Assembly (NCBI RefSeq): GCF_003852495.1
Contig: NZ_QAJI01000003.1
Span: 205,902-241,164 of the forward strand
From: Taibaiella sp. KBW10
GTDB lineage: Bacteria; Bacteroidota; Bacteroidia; Chitinophagales; Chitinophagaceae
Reading direction: 5' to 3'
DNA: 35,263 nucleotides
This document shows positions 16,328-24,652 of this stretch, piece after piece. The notes beneath the pieces are model-generated. The model had not been told where the DNA came from and made no database searches. It was given only the letters and a program-made list of their open reading frames with translations. Position numbers and translations under genes: made by a program. Every line of letters starts with the position of its first letter. The first letter of the stretch is position 1.

Positions 16328-17632
16328 TTATTCGTCAATATCGTACTCTTTTATCTTACGGTATAAGGTCCGTTCCGAAATGCCCAATTCATGTGCAGCA
16401 TCTTTTCGTTTCCCCTTATGTTTTTGCAATGCTTTGGTAATCAATTCTCTCTCTTTATCAATAAGCGATAAGGACTCTTCCACTTCTTCATGAAGATCTA
16501 GTCCGTCTGTATTGTTTAGGATAACGGGTGCACCGGATGAAGCAGGATAATTGACATAATTATTTTCCTGTGCAGGCATCGGGTTATTGGCCGTTGCATA
16601 ACTATGCGGCATGGCAAAACCTTCTGCTGCAATCGGCGCATTTGTTTTAGGCATACTATTACCGGTACCCTGCTGCTGTAGCAGTTCGAATAATAATTGC
16701 TTAATATCATTAGAATCTTTCCTCAGATCGAAAAACAGTTTATATAGTATTTCTCTTTCGGTATTACTGCTTGATGCATCGGAAGCATTATAAGATTTTA
16801 CCGGTGCAGATTCCATTGCACTGGCCAGCATGGGCATTCTATTTCCCTGATTGGCTTTAGGTAAGAAATTACTTAATTTCTCCGCGTTTACAATCTTGTC
16901 GGTTGACAGTACGGATATTTGTTCTGCCATATTTTTCAATTCCCGAACATTGCCGGGCCATGGATAAGCAACTAATAGTTGTTTTGCCTCTTCATCTAAC
17001 TGAATCGGATTGCTTTTATAACGCTCCGAAAAGTCGATAACGAATTTGCGAAAGAGCAAATATATATCTTCAAGACGCTCACGCAATGCAGGCACTCTTA
17101 TGGGAACGGTATTTAAACGATAGTATAAGTCTTCTCTAAACTTACCTTCCTGTGTAAGCTTTAGAAGGTCTTTATTGGTAGCTGCGATCACACGCACATC
17201 TGCTTTTAAGACTTTTGAAGAGCCCACGCGTATAAACTCGCCTGTTTCTAACATACGCAATAAACGCGCCTGTGTACCTAAAGGCATTTCTCCAATCTCA
17301 TCGAGAAAAATAGTACCTCCATTGACGGTTTCAAAATATCCTTTACGCTGATCGCTCGCGCTGGTGAAGGATCCTTTTTCATGTCCGAACAATTCAGAAT
17401 CGATTGTTCCTTCCGGTATCGCGCCACAGTTTACGGCAATAAATGGATTATGTTTTCTAGAGGATAGATTATGTATGATCTGCGAAAAAATCTCTTTCCC
17501 TACGCCACTTTCCCCCATAATCAATACACTTAAATCGGTATTGGCAACTTGCGCGGCAACTTGTAAAGCGTAGTTCAATGCAGGGTCATTACCTATGATT
17601 CCGAATCTATTCTTTATTGATTGTAAATCCAT
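16328..17632 (-). CDS. Sigma-54-dependent transcriptional activator (AAA+/Fis), no receiver domain
   Basis: Bacterial enhancer-binding protein of 434 aa. The AAA+ domain starts directly at the N-terminus, with no response-regulator receiver. Walker A GESGVGKE is at residues 40-47 and Walker B GGTIFLDEIGEMP at about 105-117. Loop 1, normally GAFTGA, reads GSFTSA (87-92). The Arg fingers lie in FREDLYYRLN, followed by PWPGNVREL. A low-complexity Asn/Pro/Ala linker (about 265-385) leads to a Fis-type helix-turn-helix, RKDAAHELGISERTLYRKIK, at the C-terminus. It is encoded 18 bp downstream of miaB, so it is probably co-transcribed. The signal it senses is not visible. Confidence 0.9.
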   Translation of the reverse strand: MDLQSIKNRFGIIGNDPALNYALQVAAQVANTDLSVLIMGESGVGKEIFSQIIHNLSSRKHNPFIAVNCGAIPEGTIDSELFGHEKGSFTSASDQRKGYFETVNGGTIFLDEIGEMPLGTQARLLRMLETGEFIRVGSSKVLKADVRVIAATNKDLLKLTQEGKFREDLYYRLNTVPIRVPALRERLEDIYLLFRKFVIDFSERYKSNPIQLDEEAKQLLVAYPWPGNVRELKNMAEQISVLSTDKIVNAEKLSNFLPKANQGNRMPMLASAMESAPVKSYNASDASSSNTEREILYKLFFDLRKDSNDIKQLLFELLQQQGTGNSMPKTNAPIAAEGFAMPHSYATANNPMPAQENNYVNYPASSGAPVILNNTDGLDLHEEVEESLSLIDKERELITKALQKHKGKRKDAAHELGISERTLYRKIKEYDIDE

Positions 17633-17650
17633 GTTGGTTGGTTTAGAGGT

Positions 17651-19072
17651 TTATACAGCAACAATTTCGCCAATCAAAGTACCGCTGGTCGCATCGGTAA
17701 CTTTGACAGTAGCATAATCTCCTTTCTGAAGATTATAGTCACCTTTCGGGAATACAATTACCCTACTTTGGCTGTTACGGCCAGACCAATGCTGATCGCT
17801 TCGCTTACTTGTGTTTTCTATAAGTACCTCATAGGTTTTACCGATGTCACTTTTAAATATGGCCGCACTCATCTTTCTTTGCAAAGCAATGACCTCATCC
17901 AGGCGACGGCTTTTCACCTCGTCTACTACATCATCAGCATAACGACGTGCCGCCAAGGTACCCGGTCTTTCGGAGTAAATATACATATAAGACAAATCGT
18001 AATTGCTATGTGCCATCACTTCTAAAGTCTCCTGATGATCTTCCTCTGTTTCTGTACAGAAACCACAAATAATATCGCAGGTAATAGCACAATCAGGCAT
18101 TATCTCCCGGATACGGTCTACTTTCTTGATATACCATTCTTTGGTATAAGTCCTGTTCATGAGCTGTAATACCCTTGTAGAACCACTTTGTACGGGTAAA
18201 TGTATATTCTTACAGATATTATCGTATTGCTTCATGGTGAACAATACTTCGTCTGTAATATCTTTTGGATGCGAAGTACTAAAACGTACCCTCAATTTGG
18301 GAGATACCAAGGCCACCATTTCCAGAAGGTTTGCAAAATTGGTTACCTCACTCGCATCGTCATTACTGTAATAGTAACTATCCACATTTTGACCTAAAAG
18401 CGTCACTTCTTTATAACCGTTATCAATCAAATCCTGTACTTCTCTGATAATGGATTTAGGGTCGCGGCTACGCTCTCGACCACGGGTAAAGGGTACCACA
18501 CAGAACGTACACATATTGTTGCACCCTCTCATTATACTGACAAAGGAGCTCACGCCATTACTATCCAAACGAATCGGAGCAATATCGGCATAGGTTTCTT
18601 CCCTGCTCAACAATACATTCACCCCTTTTTGCCCTGTTTCTGCATCCGCTATCAGGTTGGGAAGTGTACGGTAAGCATCAGGCCCTATAACCAGATCTAC
18701 TAATTTTTCTTCTTCCAGAAGTTTGGATTTTAAACGCTCTGCCATACAGCCAAGCACCCCAACCAACATTTCAGGTCTGTTCTTTTTCAGCCCTTTAAAA
18801 TGTACCAGTCGGTTTCTAACGGTTTGCTCTGCTTTTTCCCTGATCGAACAGGTATTCACTAAAATAAGATTAGCTTCTTCAATAATTTTTGTCGCTCCAA
18901 AACCATTTTCATTTAAGATAGAGGCCACAATCTCACTATCATTAAAATTCATTGCACAACCGTAGCTCTCTATATAAAAATGCTTATTAAACGTTTTTTT
19001 GGCATCCAGTTGCCCCACAAAAGCCTCGCCTTGACGCGCTTCATCCATTGTCTTCCTATGAGTTTCTAACAT
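17651..19072 (-). CDS. miaB: tRNA-2-methylthio-N6-dimethylallyladenosine synthase MiaB
   Basis: Radical-SAM methylthiotransferase that adds the 2-methylthio group to i6A37 in tRNA. From ATG 19072 it has 473 aa, the family length. The N-terminal UPF0004 cysteines begin at YGCAMN (Cys39), with NTCSIRE and [10 protein letters not shown] providing the other two. The radical-SAM CxxxCxxC is [10 protein letters not shown], and a C-terminal TRAM domain ends the protein. The frame stays open 104 codons further upstream, but that stretch is hydrophobic, unlike MiaB, and would run through the promoter and into the divergent Fic gene, so 19072 is chosen. The sigma-54 activator follows 18 bp downstream. 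Confidence 0.94.
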   Translation of the reverse strand: MLETHRKTMDEARQGEAFVGQLDAKKTFNKHFYIESYGCAMNFNDSEIVASILNENGFGATKIIEEANLILVNTCSIREKAEQTVRNRLVHFKGLKKNRPEMLVGVLGCMAERLKSKLLEEEKLVDLVIGPDAYRTLPNLIADAETGQKGVNVLLSREETYADIAPIRLDSNGVSSFVSIMRGCNNMCTFCVVPFTRGRERSRDPKSIIREVQDLIDNGYKEVTLLGQNVDSYYYSNDDASEVTNFANLLEMVALVSPKLRVRFSTSHPKDITDEVLFTMKQYDNICKNIHLPVQSGSTRVLQLMNRTYTKEWYIKKVDRIREIMPDCAITCDIICGFCTETEEDHQETLEVMAHSNYDLSYMYIYSERPGTLAARRYADDVVDEVKSRRLDEVIALQRKMSAAIFKSDIGKTYEVLIENTSKRSDQHWSGRNSQSRVIVFPKGDYNLQKGDYATVKVTDATSGTLIGEIVAV

Positions 19073-19090
19073 ATAATACTTTGTAATCGG

Positions 19091-19098
19091 CAAAGGTA
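19091..19098 (-). promoter_or_regulatory. -7 box of miaB
   Basis: Minus strand reads TACCTTTG followed by CCG, matching TAnnTTTG, 18 bp before ATG 19072. No -33 TTG at 19-21 bp was seen. Confidence 0.55.
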
Positions 19099-19107
19099 AT
19101 AAATACT

Positions 19108-19163
19108 GACAAATTTGCAGATAAATAAAAATTAAAAACCAAAATAAAAGACTAAATTTGTCT
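19108..19163 (+). promoter_or_regulatory. Promoter and candidate operator of the XRE-Fic gene
   Basis: The -7 box TAAATTTG (19153-19160) sits inside a 15-bp near-palindrome AGACTAAATTTGTCT (19149-19163), with one mismatched pair. A related site, GACAAATTTGC containing the perfect palindrome CAAATTTG (19110-19117), lies about 42 bp upstream. The arrangement fits binding by the N-terminal helix-turn-helix of the Fic protein itself (inference). Confidence 0.45.
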
Positions 19164-19181
19164 TGAATAAAAAAGTCAATA

Positions 19182-20237
19182 ATGAAAAATATTATTAGAC
19201 AAGCCCGCAAAGACAAAGGATGGACCATGAAAACATTGGCCCAACACCTTGCAATAGACCAGGCCTTGATTAGTAAATATGAGAAAGGCTTAAGAATACC
19301 TACAAAAGAGCAGATCCGCAACATAGCAGAAGTACTGGAAATAGACCAGGAAACCCTTCTTATTGCCTGGATGAAAGAACGCATATTAAATGAATATGCT
19401 ACAGAACCTTATGTATTACAGGCATTGGTTGCTGCAGAAGACGAAGTAAAATATAGAAGTAAACAAGATAAGAGGACAATCTCCCGTAATCTTGAGGAAA
19501 TTTTGGAGCAGATTGATCAGTTAAGAACTCATTTGAATACCTATAGAAAGTATGACAGTTTCCGCATTGCACAAGCACTGGAATTGGAATACACTTATGA
19601 AAGCAATCGTATTGAAGGCAACACCTTAACCTTAAGAGAGACCGATTTGGTGATCAATGAAGGATTGACCGTCTCGGGGAAGTCTATGAAAGAACATTTA
19701 GAGGCGATCAATCATCAGGAGGCCATTGTGTACATAAAGGAACTGATGGATAAGAAAACTACAATCACGCAAAAGGTCGTACTAAACATACATAACCTTA
19801 TTTTACGAGGCATATATCCGGAAGAAGCGGGCAAATACCGCAGTATACAAGTGATGATCAAAGGAAGTACCCATATGCCTCCACAACCCTATCTTGTAGC
19901 CAAGCAAATGGAAGAATTATTTTTTTGGTATCATGAGCACAGACGGCAATTACATCCGGTATTGCTGGCTGCTGAAATGCATGAAAGATTAGTAACTATT
20001 CATCCTTTTATAGATGGTAATGGAAGAACGTCCCGTTTACTCATGAACCTGATATTATTACAACATGGCTACGTGATTGCTAATATCAAAGGCGATTATG
20101 ATAACCGGATGGCTTATTATCAATCATTAGAAATGGCTCAGACGCAGCAACAAAAAGAAGATTTCCTAATATTTATAGCCGCCAATGAACAAAAAAGCCT
20201 TGAGCGTTATTTATCCATTATACAGCAAGACCAATAG
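19182..20237 (+). CDS. Fic family protein with N-terminal XRE helix-turn-helix
   Basis: Fusion of an XRE/Cro DNA-binding domain (residues 1-60, [20 protein letters not shown], then [13 protein letters not shown]) with a Fic domain; 351 aa. The Fic motif [12 protein letters not shown] begins at His274 and is intact, so AMP transfer to a target hydroxyl is likely. The inhibitory motif (S/T)xxxE(G/N) is present before the Fic core as SNRIEGN (141-147), making this a class II Fic with a self-inhibiting N-terminal helix. The target protein is unknown. It is divergent from miaB across 109 bp, with a candidate self-operator over its own -7 box. A DNA-binding Fic could act as a regulator as well as an AMPylator (inference). 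Confidence 0.92.
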   Translation: MKNIIRQARKDKGWTMKTLAQHLAIDQALISKYEKGLRIPTKEQIRNIAEVLEIDQETLLIAWMKERILNEYATEPYVLQALVAAEDEVKYRSKQDKRTISRNLEEILEQIDQLRTHLNTYRKYDSFRIAQALELEYTYESNRIEGNTLTLRETDLVINEGLTVSGKSMKEHLEAINHQEAIVYIKELMDKKTTITQKVVLNIHNLILRGIYPEEAGKYRSIQVMIKGSTHMPPQPYLVAKQMEELFFWYHEHRRQLHPVLLAAEMHERLVTIHPFIDGNGRTSRLLMNLILLQHGYVIANIKGDYDNRMAYYQSLEMAQTQQQKEDFLIFIAANEQKSLERYLSIIQQDQ

Positions 20238-20248
20238 TCATGCTACAA

Positions 20249-20287
20249 TGCCCTCCTTGAAAATTAACTATTTTTCTATGGAGGGCA
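20249..20287. terminator. Candidate terminator between XRE-Fic and deacetylase genes
   Basis: Arms TGCCCTCC (20249-20256) and GGAGGGCA (20280-20287) enclose 23 nt, and the inner GAAAA/TTTTC can extend the stem imperfectly. There is no strong T run on either side, so function is uncertain. It lies between convergent genes. Confidence 0.45.
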
Positions 20288-20299
20288 CTTTGCATTTCC

Positions 20300-21076
20300 T
20301 TACTTAAATGTCTTCATCCACTGCCCAATGGTGGAAAATGGCAACTTCGCTTGCTTCAACTCTATAATATAATTATCCAAACGCGTAACCATTTTATCGC
20401 CGCAATTTCTGATTATAAATTTGGGTAAGCCATAGGATTTATCTGCAACACGTTCACAAAATTCCCAAGGATGAAAATATATATTTAGATAATTGTCTTT
20501 TTTATATGTATTTTTTGACATTTTCGTAAATAATCTCAGAGAAATATTACGAAAAGTAAGCCAAAAGAGGGGGAAACGCATATATGGTGTTACCGTAGAG
20601 GGAATCTGCAGGACGTTTTGATCCTGGTAGAAAGTACGGCTTGACTTAAAATGATTATATCTTCCGGGTATGAATGTAGGATTGATGGAACTATTATATT
20701 CATAACCGGCTTTTTCCACTTCTTTCTGGCATACCGGCTGCATTCTAGGCATTCTAAATCCCAAAACCTGCATGCCACTTAAGCGCTCCAATTCTTGTTT
20801 TGAGCGTAGTAAATCTGTTACATCAAATTTTGAATGATAATAGCTGTGCGATGCCAATTCGTGACCTTCGTTTTTAATCCTTTGAAGAATTTCCGGAGCA
20901 TGCTGGGCAAAGGTTGCAGTTGTAAAGAATGTTCCTGAAATCTTATTCTTGGCCAAAATATCCAAAATACGATTACATCCTTCTGAAGAAATAGCTATCT
21001 GATGTTCAAAAGTAATATCACGCCCGTATTCTAAAGGCAAATCGAATTCTTCAATGTCAAAACTTAATAATATCAT
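20300..21076 (-). CDS. Polysaccharide deacetylase (CE4/NodB-like)
   Basis: Carbohydrate esterase family 4-like protein, 258 aa. Motif 1 is SFDIEEFD (catalytic and metal-binding Asp around residue 7), motif 2 is the zinc-binding HSYYH (77-81, in HELASHSYYH) and motif 3 is RMPRM (108-112). A late FHPWEF (about 201-206) supplies the usual final histidine. No signal peptide is seen, so it may act on lipid-linked precursors at the cytosolic face rather than on finished polymer. It overlaps the upstream GT87-type gene by 20 bp, suggesting that both act in one cell-surface glycan pathway (inference). Confidence 0.85.
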   Translation of the reverse strand: MILLSFDIEEFDLPLEYGRDITFEHQIAISSEGCNRILDILAKNKISGTFFTTATFAQHAPEILQRIKNEGHELASHSYYHSKFDVTDLLRSKQELERLSGMQVLGFRMPRMQPVCQKEVEKAGYEYNSSINPTFIPGRYNHFKSSRTFYQDQNVLQIPSTVTPYMRFPLFWLTFRNISLRLFTKMSKNTYKKDNYLNIYFHPWEFCERVADKSYGLPKFIIRNCGDKMVTRLDNYIIELKQAKLPFSTIGQWMKTFK

Positions 21077-22238
21077 TTTGGTCTGTTTTAGTATATTCCG
21101 TATGCGTCAGCATTTCGTATATGATCTTAAGCCATATTAAAACACATGGCAGTGCCTTCAGTGAATATTGTCTTACTACAACTCTGGCCGCTTTTGGAAA
21201 TAAATCTGTTGCAGATAAAGAGGTAAGCAGTATTGCAAAAATAACGAGTATAATATCCAAATTTGTATACTGCCTCTTTGAAACAAACCATACTGCTACA
21301 CCAACAAAAGCAATAATATAAGTCGGGGATTCGGAACTGCTACTGAATATTACTGTAAAAATTAAAGTAGATGACAGTAATAACAGACGGAAACGCGCAT
21401 TGCTATATAAACTGGTTTTAAAAAGAGGAATAGCATACAACAACATACCAATAAGTATGAAAGGTGTTTGGGAAATATGCCCGTTTCCCGTAATACGTCT
21501 GATCATTCCTACTAAGGAAATATCCTGCATAGTAATCAATGAAGCATTGGCCTCATTTTTATGCGCCAGATCTCCAAACCAAGTAACATACATTTCTGCA
21601 ACGTAGTCTGCGCCCAGAAAAAGCATAGGCAGGAAAAATAAAAAAATAGCCCAAATGATCCCCCACAAAAGATATTGCCATTTTCTTTTAGTAAAGAGTA
21701 AAAAGGCAAGTGCGGTAATGCCATAAATTTTGGTTAGCGTTCCTAATACAATCGCAAAGGTTGTCTGCTTGGGTTTGTCTTGAAGGGTATAACTAAACGC
21801 AAGTAAGATAAGCCCTGTAATCGCCACGTTAAACTGGAAACCTAAGATCGCCGTAACTAATTCATTCAAGCAAAGCAACACTATGATTGATTGCCCTGTA
21901 GGTTTTATAGGTAGTTTATAAATACCCCATAGTAATATACCTACATTGGCTAGATTCCACAAAGTCATCCCGAACAGGTCGGGTAACAGAGCAAAAGGAG
22001 TATAAAGGATTGTAAAGAGAGGGCCGTAGTGAAAACTATCCAGGAATGCTCCCGAGTAGTCACGATATAGGTCATGATGATGTATTGCGTCCCAAAAACT
22101 TTTCTTAAATGTCAGGTGATTACCATACATACCGATATAATATTGTTTGCAAGAAACAACAATTGTAATCAGTAAACACAATGGTATGACAAAAGCGGGC
22201 TTCAATGCAAAACGGAGTTTTGCGTTGTTTGCTTTCAT
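21057..22238 (-). CDS. GT87-type (DUF2029) polytopic membrane glycosyltransferase
   Basis: Integral membrane protein of 393 aa with about ten hydrophobic helices. It resembles the DUF2029/GT87 group of lipid-linked-sugar mannosyltransferases. The family-like stretch is the first periplasmic loop (HDLYRDYSGAFLDSFHYGPL), followed by YTPFALLPDLFGMTLWNLAN. The donor, acceptor and sugar are unknown. The frame opens at a TTG (22262), but that codon lies inside the -7 box TATATTTG, so ATG 22238 (MKANNAKLRF) is the better start. It overlaps the deacetylase gene by 20 bp. Confidence 0.78.
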   Translation of the reverse strand: MKANNAKLRFALKPAFVIPLCLLITIVVSCKQYYIGMYGNHLTFKKSFWDAIHHHDLYRDYSGAFLDSFHYGPLFTILYTPFALLPDLFGMTLWNLANVGILLWGIYKLPIKPTGQSIIVLLCLNELVTAILGFQFNVAITGLILLAFSYTLQDKPKQTTFAIVLGTLTKIYGITALAFLLFTKRKWQYLLWGIIWAIFLFFLPMLFLGADYVAEMYVTWFGDLAHKNEANASLITMQDISLVGMIRRITGNGHISQTPFILIGMLLYAIPLFKTSLYSNARFRLLLLSSTLIFTVIFSSSSESPTYIIAFVGVAVWFVSKRQYTNLDIILVIFAILLTSLSATDLFPKAARVVVRQYSLKALPCVLIWLKIIYEMLTHTEYTKTDQNDIIKF

Positions 22239-22259
22239 AGATTTTCTGCGGGTTTTCGG

Positions 22260-22267
22260 CAAATATA
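22260..22267 (-). promoter_or_regulatory. -7 box of the GT87/deacetylase pair
   Basis: Minus strand reads TATATTTG followed by CCG, matching TAnnTTTG, 21 bp before ATG 22238. The -33 position falls in the arm of the rplI terminator and shows no TTG. Confidence 0.55.
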
Positions 22268-22275
22268 TTGAAAAT

Positions 22276-22331
22276 ATAACAATAAAAAAAAGCTGTGATA
22301 TTTGAATATCACAGCTTTTTTTTATTGTTAT
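22276..22331. terminator. Strong terminator of the rpsF-rpsR-rplI operon
   Basis: Perfect inverted repeat with 27-bp arms (22276-22302 and 22305-22331). The core AGCTGTGATATT is bounded by A8 on the left and T8 on the right, just after the rplI stop on the minus strand. Confidence 0.93.
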
Positions 22332-22339
22332 CGTCGGAC

Positions 22340-22786
22340 TTATTCTCCAACTACATCAAATGTTAATTCCAGAACGTGGTCTTTACCAAAGTCAATTTGT
22401 GCTTTGTAAGAACCAGCTTCTTTAATTTCATCCAATATAGAAATACGACGACGATCGATTTCATATTGTTTTTGCTCACGGATAGCGCGGGCTAATTGGA
22501 TAGAAGTAACTGATCCGAAGATTTTACCATTTTCGCCAATTTTAGCGGTTAATTTAACTGCTCCAGTTTCTAAAGCGGCTTTAACGCTAGCAATGTTAGC
22601 TAATAATTTTTCTTCTTTTTTAGCGATTTGTTTTTGACGCTCTTCCTGAATTTTAACGTTAGAAGCAGAAGCTTCGATAGCGTGTTTTTGAGGAATTAAA
22701 AAGTTACGAGCGTATCCCGGGCGAACCTCAACGATTTCGTGTGCACCACCCAAATTGTCTACGTCTTTTATTAAGATTACTTTCAT
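22340..22786 (-). CDS. rplI: 50S ribosomal protein L9 (bL9)
   Basis: 148-aa 23S-binding protein of the large subunit, at the base of the L1 stalk. The N-terminal signature MKVILIKDVDNLGGAHEIVEV, here with VRPGYARNFLIPQKHA, is the classic L9 motif. The long central helix (SNVKIQEERQKQIAKKEEKL) and a C-terminal domain follow. It is the last gene of rpsF-rpsR-rplI, 15 bp after rpsR, and is closed by a very strong terminator. Confidence 0.96.
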   Translation of the reverse strand: MKVILIKDVDNLGGAHEIVEVRPGYARNFLIPQKHAIEASASNVKIQEERQKQIAKKEEKLLANIASVKAALETGAVKLTAKIGENGKIFGSVTSIQLARAIREQKQYEIDRRRISILDEIKEAGSYKAQIDFGKDHVLELTFDVVGE

Positions 22787-22801
22787 TGTTTAAGATTTTT
22801 A

Positions 22802-23068
22802 TTACTTTAATAAGTCCGTAACATAAGGTAAAATCGCCATCTGGCGTGCTTTTTTAATAGCATGACCTAATTTACGTTGGTATTTTAAAGAAGTCCCGGT
22901 AATACGACGAGGTAACATTTTACCTTGTTCATTTAAGAATTTTTTCAAAAATTCAGCATCTTTATAATCGATATACTTGATGCCTAATTTTTTGAAACGG
23001 CAGTATTTTTTTTGACGGTTCTCGATACGAGTACTGCTCAAGTATTTAATATCGTTATTTCTAGCCAT
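22802..23068 (-). CDS. rpsR: 30S ribosomal protein S18 (bS18)
   Basis: 88-aa small-subunit protein that forms a heterodimer with S6 on the 30S platform. Family marks are [22 protein letters not shown], cited here as [15 protein letters not shown], and the C-terminal [22 protein letters not shown], cited as [15 protein letters not shown]. It lies 56 bp downstream of rpsF and 15 bp upstream of rplI. Confidence 0.96.
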   Translation of the reverse strand: MARNNDIKYLSSTRIENRQKKYCRFKKLGIKYIDYKDAEFLKKFLNEQGKMLPRRITGTSLKYQRKLGHAIKKARQMAILPYVTDLLK

Positions 23069-23124
23069 TTTAATAAAATTGTGGTTTGAATAAATTTAGT
23101 TTACGAATAGCGCAATGTGCTTAA

Positions 23125-23466
23125 TTAAGCTTTATTGCGTTTGCGAGTGTTATACTCCACCGCAAATTTGTTTAAGTGAGTCAACATATAGCGCATTACG
23201 TTTTCGTCACGGTTCAATTGAATTTCAATTTTAGCGTTAACGTCCGTAGGTGCTGTATACTCTACTACTGTGTACAAACCTGTGGTTTTCTTTTGAATAG
23301 GGTAAGCTAAAGAGCGAAGTCCCCAAGGATTTTCGTGAACCAATTCACCACCATTTTCTGCAATGATAGATGTGAACTTTTTCTGAGCAGCTTTGAAATC
23401 TTCCTCTGATAAGATCGGAGTGAAGATAATCATCAACTCATAGTTCTGAATGTTTGATGTTGCCAT
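23125..23466 (-). CDS. rpsF: 30S ribosomal protein S6 (bS6)
   Basis: 113-aa protein of the 30S platform that pairs with S18. It shows the S6 fold pattern: NYELMIIFTPILSEEDF at the start, then ENPWGLRSLAYPIQKKTTGLY and LNRDENVMRYMLTHL. It is the first gene of the S6-S18-L9 operon; as usual in this phylum, no ssb gene lies between. Transcription most likely starts about 100 nt upstream, from a promoter with good -33 and -7 parts, giving a leader that can fold into a two-stem structure (23507-23554). Confidence 0.95.
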   Translation of the reverse strand: MATSNIQNYELMIIFTPILSEEDFKAAQKKFTSIIAENGGELVHENPWGLRSLAYPIQKKTTGLYTVVEYTAPTDVNAKIEIQLNRDENVMRYMLTHLNKFAVEYNTRKRNKA

Positions 23467-23506
23467 AAAAATGTTTTTTAATAAATAAAATAACCCGGAT
23501 TATGCG

Positions 23507-23554
23507 TAAGGGCTGCAAATGGACATCTTTTAGTCGTCTAAAAGGTGGCCCTTA
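23507..23554 (-). promoter_or_regulatory. Structured leader of rpsF, possible S6:S18 autoregulatory element
   Basis: On the minus strand, TAAGGGC (23554-23548) pairs with GCCCTTA (23513-23507). Inside, CTTTTAG (23544-23538) pairs with CTAAAAG (23533-23527) around a 4-nt loop. This gives a nested two-stem fold ending about 40 nt before the rpsF start. rpsF leaders bound by the S6:S18 complex are known in other bacteria; I could not confirm the CCG-type binding bulge here. Confidence 0.5.
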
Positions 23555-23567
23555 TTTTTTCGGACTG

Positions 23568-23598
23568 CAAAGGTATTTAATTATTTCTAAATTGACAA
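23568..23598 (-). promoter_or_regulatory. Promoter of the rpsF-rpsR-rplI operon
   Basis: On the minus strand, TTTG with TTG at 23598-23596, a 20-bp spacer and TACCTTTG (23575-23568). Both the -33 and -7 elements match the Bacteroidota consensus; this is one of the two best promoters in the window. It lies between the end of the SprT-like gene and the rpsF leader. Confidence 0.8.
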
Positions 23599-23616
23599 AT
23601 TTAAAATCCGCATTCT

Positions 23617-24252
23617 TTATGCCGGCTCTACAAGGGGCTTTACCTGTACCAAACCCGAAAAAAGATAATCTTTATTCGTTTTGATTTCTTTACACAGGTA
23701 TCGGGTACGTCTTTTCTGTAACAAAAGAAAAACCCTCCCCTCTTTGGTCACAAAACGGGTATTGGGTATCAATGCTTCTACCAGTACCAGCCCTTCTATA
23801 AGTGGCTCATCAAAAGCCATTAAGGCTTTGTACAGCTTGGGATCGGCACAGGAAGATGCTTTAAGGTTTTTCAAAGAGGTATGCAGCGATTTCTCCAGAT
23901 CAGCGGGAAACAAGTTTTTCCCGAGGTATTCCACCAGAATATTTTTATAAATATCCTGCCACTCTTTCCCGTGCGGGGCAATCCTGTTCTTGAACTGCAC
24001 GTAGGCTTCCAAATGAGCCAATTCATGTAATAAAGTAATCAGAAAGGCATACGCATTCAAGTTTCCATTCACCGTTACGCGATGAAAAGGATGCGAAGGG
24101 ATGGGCTGGCGATAATTACCCAGAATACTTCTTCGCTCCCGGGTAATGATCAACTGAATGGTATATTTTTTAAACCAGGGTATTACTTTTTCTAAAGTAC
24201 CCTGAGGGAGGTATTTGCCAAAAGAATCAAAAGTTAGCTTTTCTTTAGCCAT
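23617..24252 (-). CDS. SprT-like zinc metalloprotease-fold protein
   Basis: 211-aa protein with a SprT-like domain. The zinc motif HELAH lies at residues 76-80 in LITLLHELAHLEAY, and the third ligand is probably His94 in APHGKEWQDIYK. The start PQGTLEKVIPWFKKYTIQLIITRERRSILG (cited in part) is typical of Bacteroidota members. Homology to the SprT/Spartan group suggests possible action on protein-DNA crosslinks, but the bacterial role is not established. The C-terminal zinc ribbon appears degenerate: only Cys134 and Cys186 are seen in that half. It is the third gene of feoB-(4-TM protein)-sprT, with a 12-bp gap. Confidence 0.82.
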   Translation of the reverse strand: MAKEKLTFDSFGKYLPQGTLEKVIPWFKKYTIQLIITRERRSILGNYRQPIPSHPFHRVTVNGNLNAYAFLITLLHELAHLEAYVQFKNRIAPHGKEWQDIYKNILVEYLGKNLFPADLEKSLHTSLKNLKASSCADPKLYKALMAFDEPLIEGLVLVEALIPNTRFVTKEGRVFLLLQKRRTRYLCKEIKTNKDYLFSGLVQVKPLVEPA

Positions 24253-24264
24253 AGTGCAAACGGA

Positions 24265-24645
24265 TTACTTTCCGCTCTTTCCTTTCCGGGATAGTACCAC
24301 CGATTCTAAAATAGAATAAATGACATACATCCCTAAAAACATAAATACAGTAGGTTTAATTCCTTCTTTGCCATGCATATAAGCGTAACCGATAAACAAT
24401 ACCACGCACAAAAAGAAGCGCAACATAGTGCTCCCCATTTTGGCACGGATAAAAGCATTCGGATTATCATTCTTCAGGGCTCCGGTCACCATAAAATATG
24501 TTACTGCTGAAAGGATGGCCAATACGCCGTTCCCTACAAGCAATGCATTGATATCATAAACATTGGGTGTACTTGCATTAAATGCATAGATTAATCCGCA
24601 AATGGCCACAAATATGCCTACAACGATCAATAAGTATTTATTCAT
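24265..24645 (-). CDS. Four-helix integral membrane protein of unknown function
   Basis: 126-aa protein with four hydrophobic segments (about residues 3-22, 33-56, 70-90 and 98-117) and a basic tail (SRKGKSGK). I do not recognise a family with certainty. It sits between feoB (7-bp gap) and the SprT-like gene (12-bp gap) on the same strand, so it is co-transcribed. A role alongside FeoB in iron transport is possible only by position. Confidence 0.75.
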   Translation of the reverse strand: MNKYLLIVVGIFVAICGLIYAFNASTPNVYDINALLVGNGVLAILSAVTYFMVTGALKNDNPNAFIRAKMGSTMLRFFLCVVLFIGYAYMHGKEGIKPTVFMFLGMYVIYSILESVVLSRKGKSGK

Positions 24646-24652
24646 CTATAAT

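Noticed and set aside
19073-19384. 104-codon upstream extension of miaB
   Set aside because: Hydrophobic sequence unlike MiaB, it crosses the miaB -7 box and runs into the divergent Fic gene.
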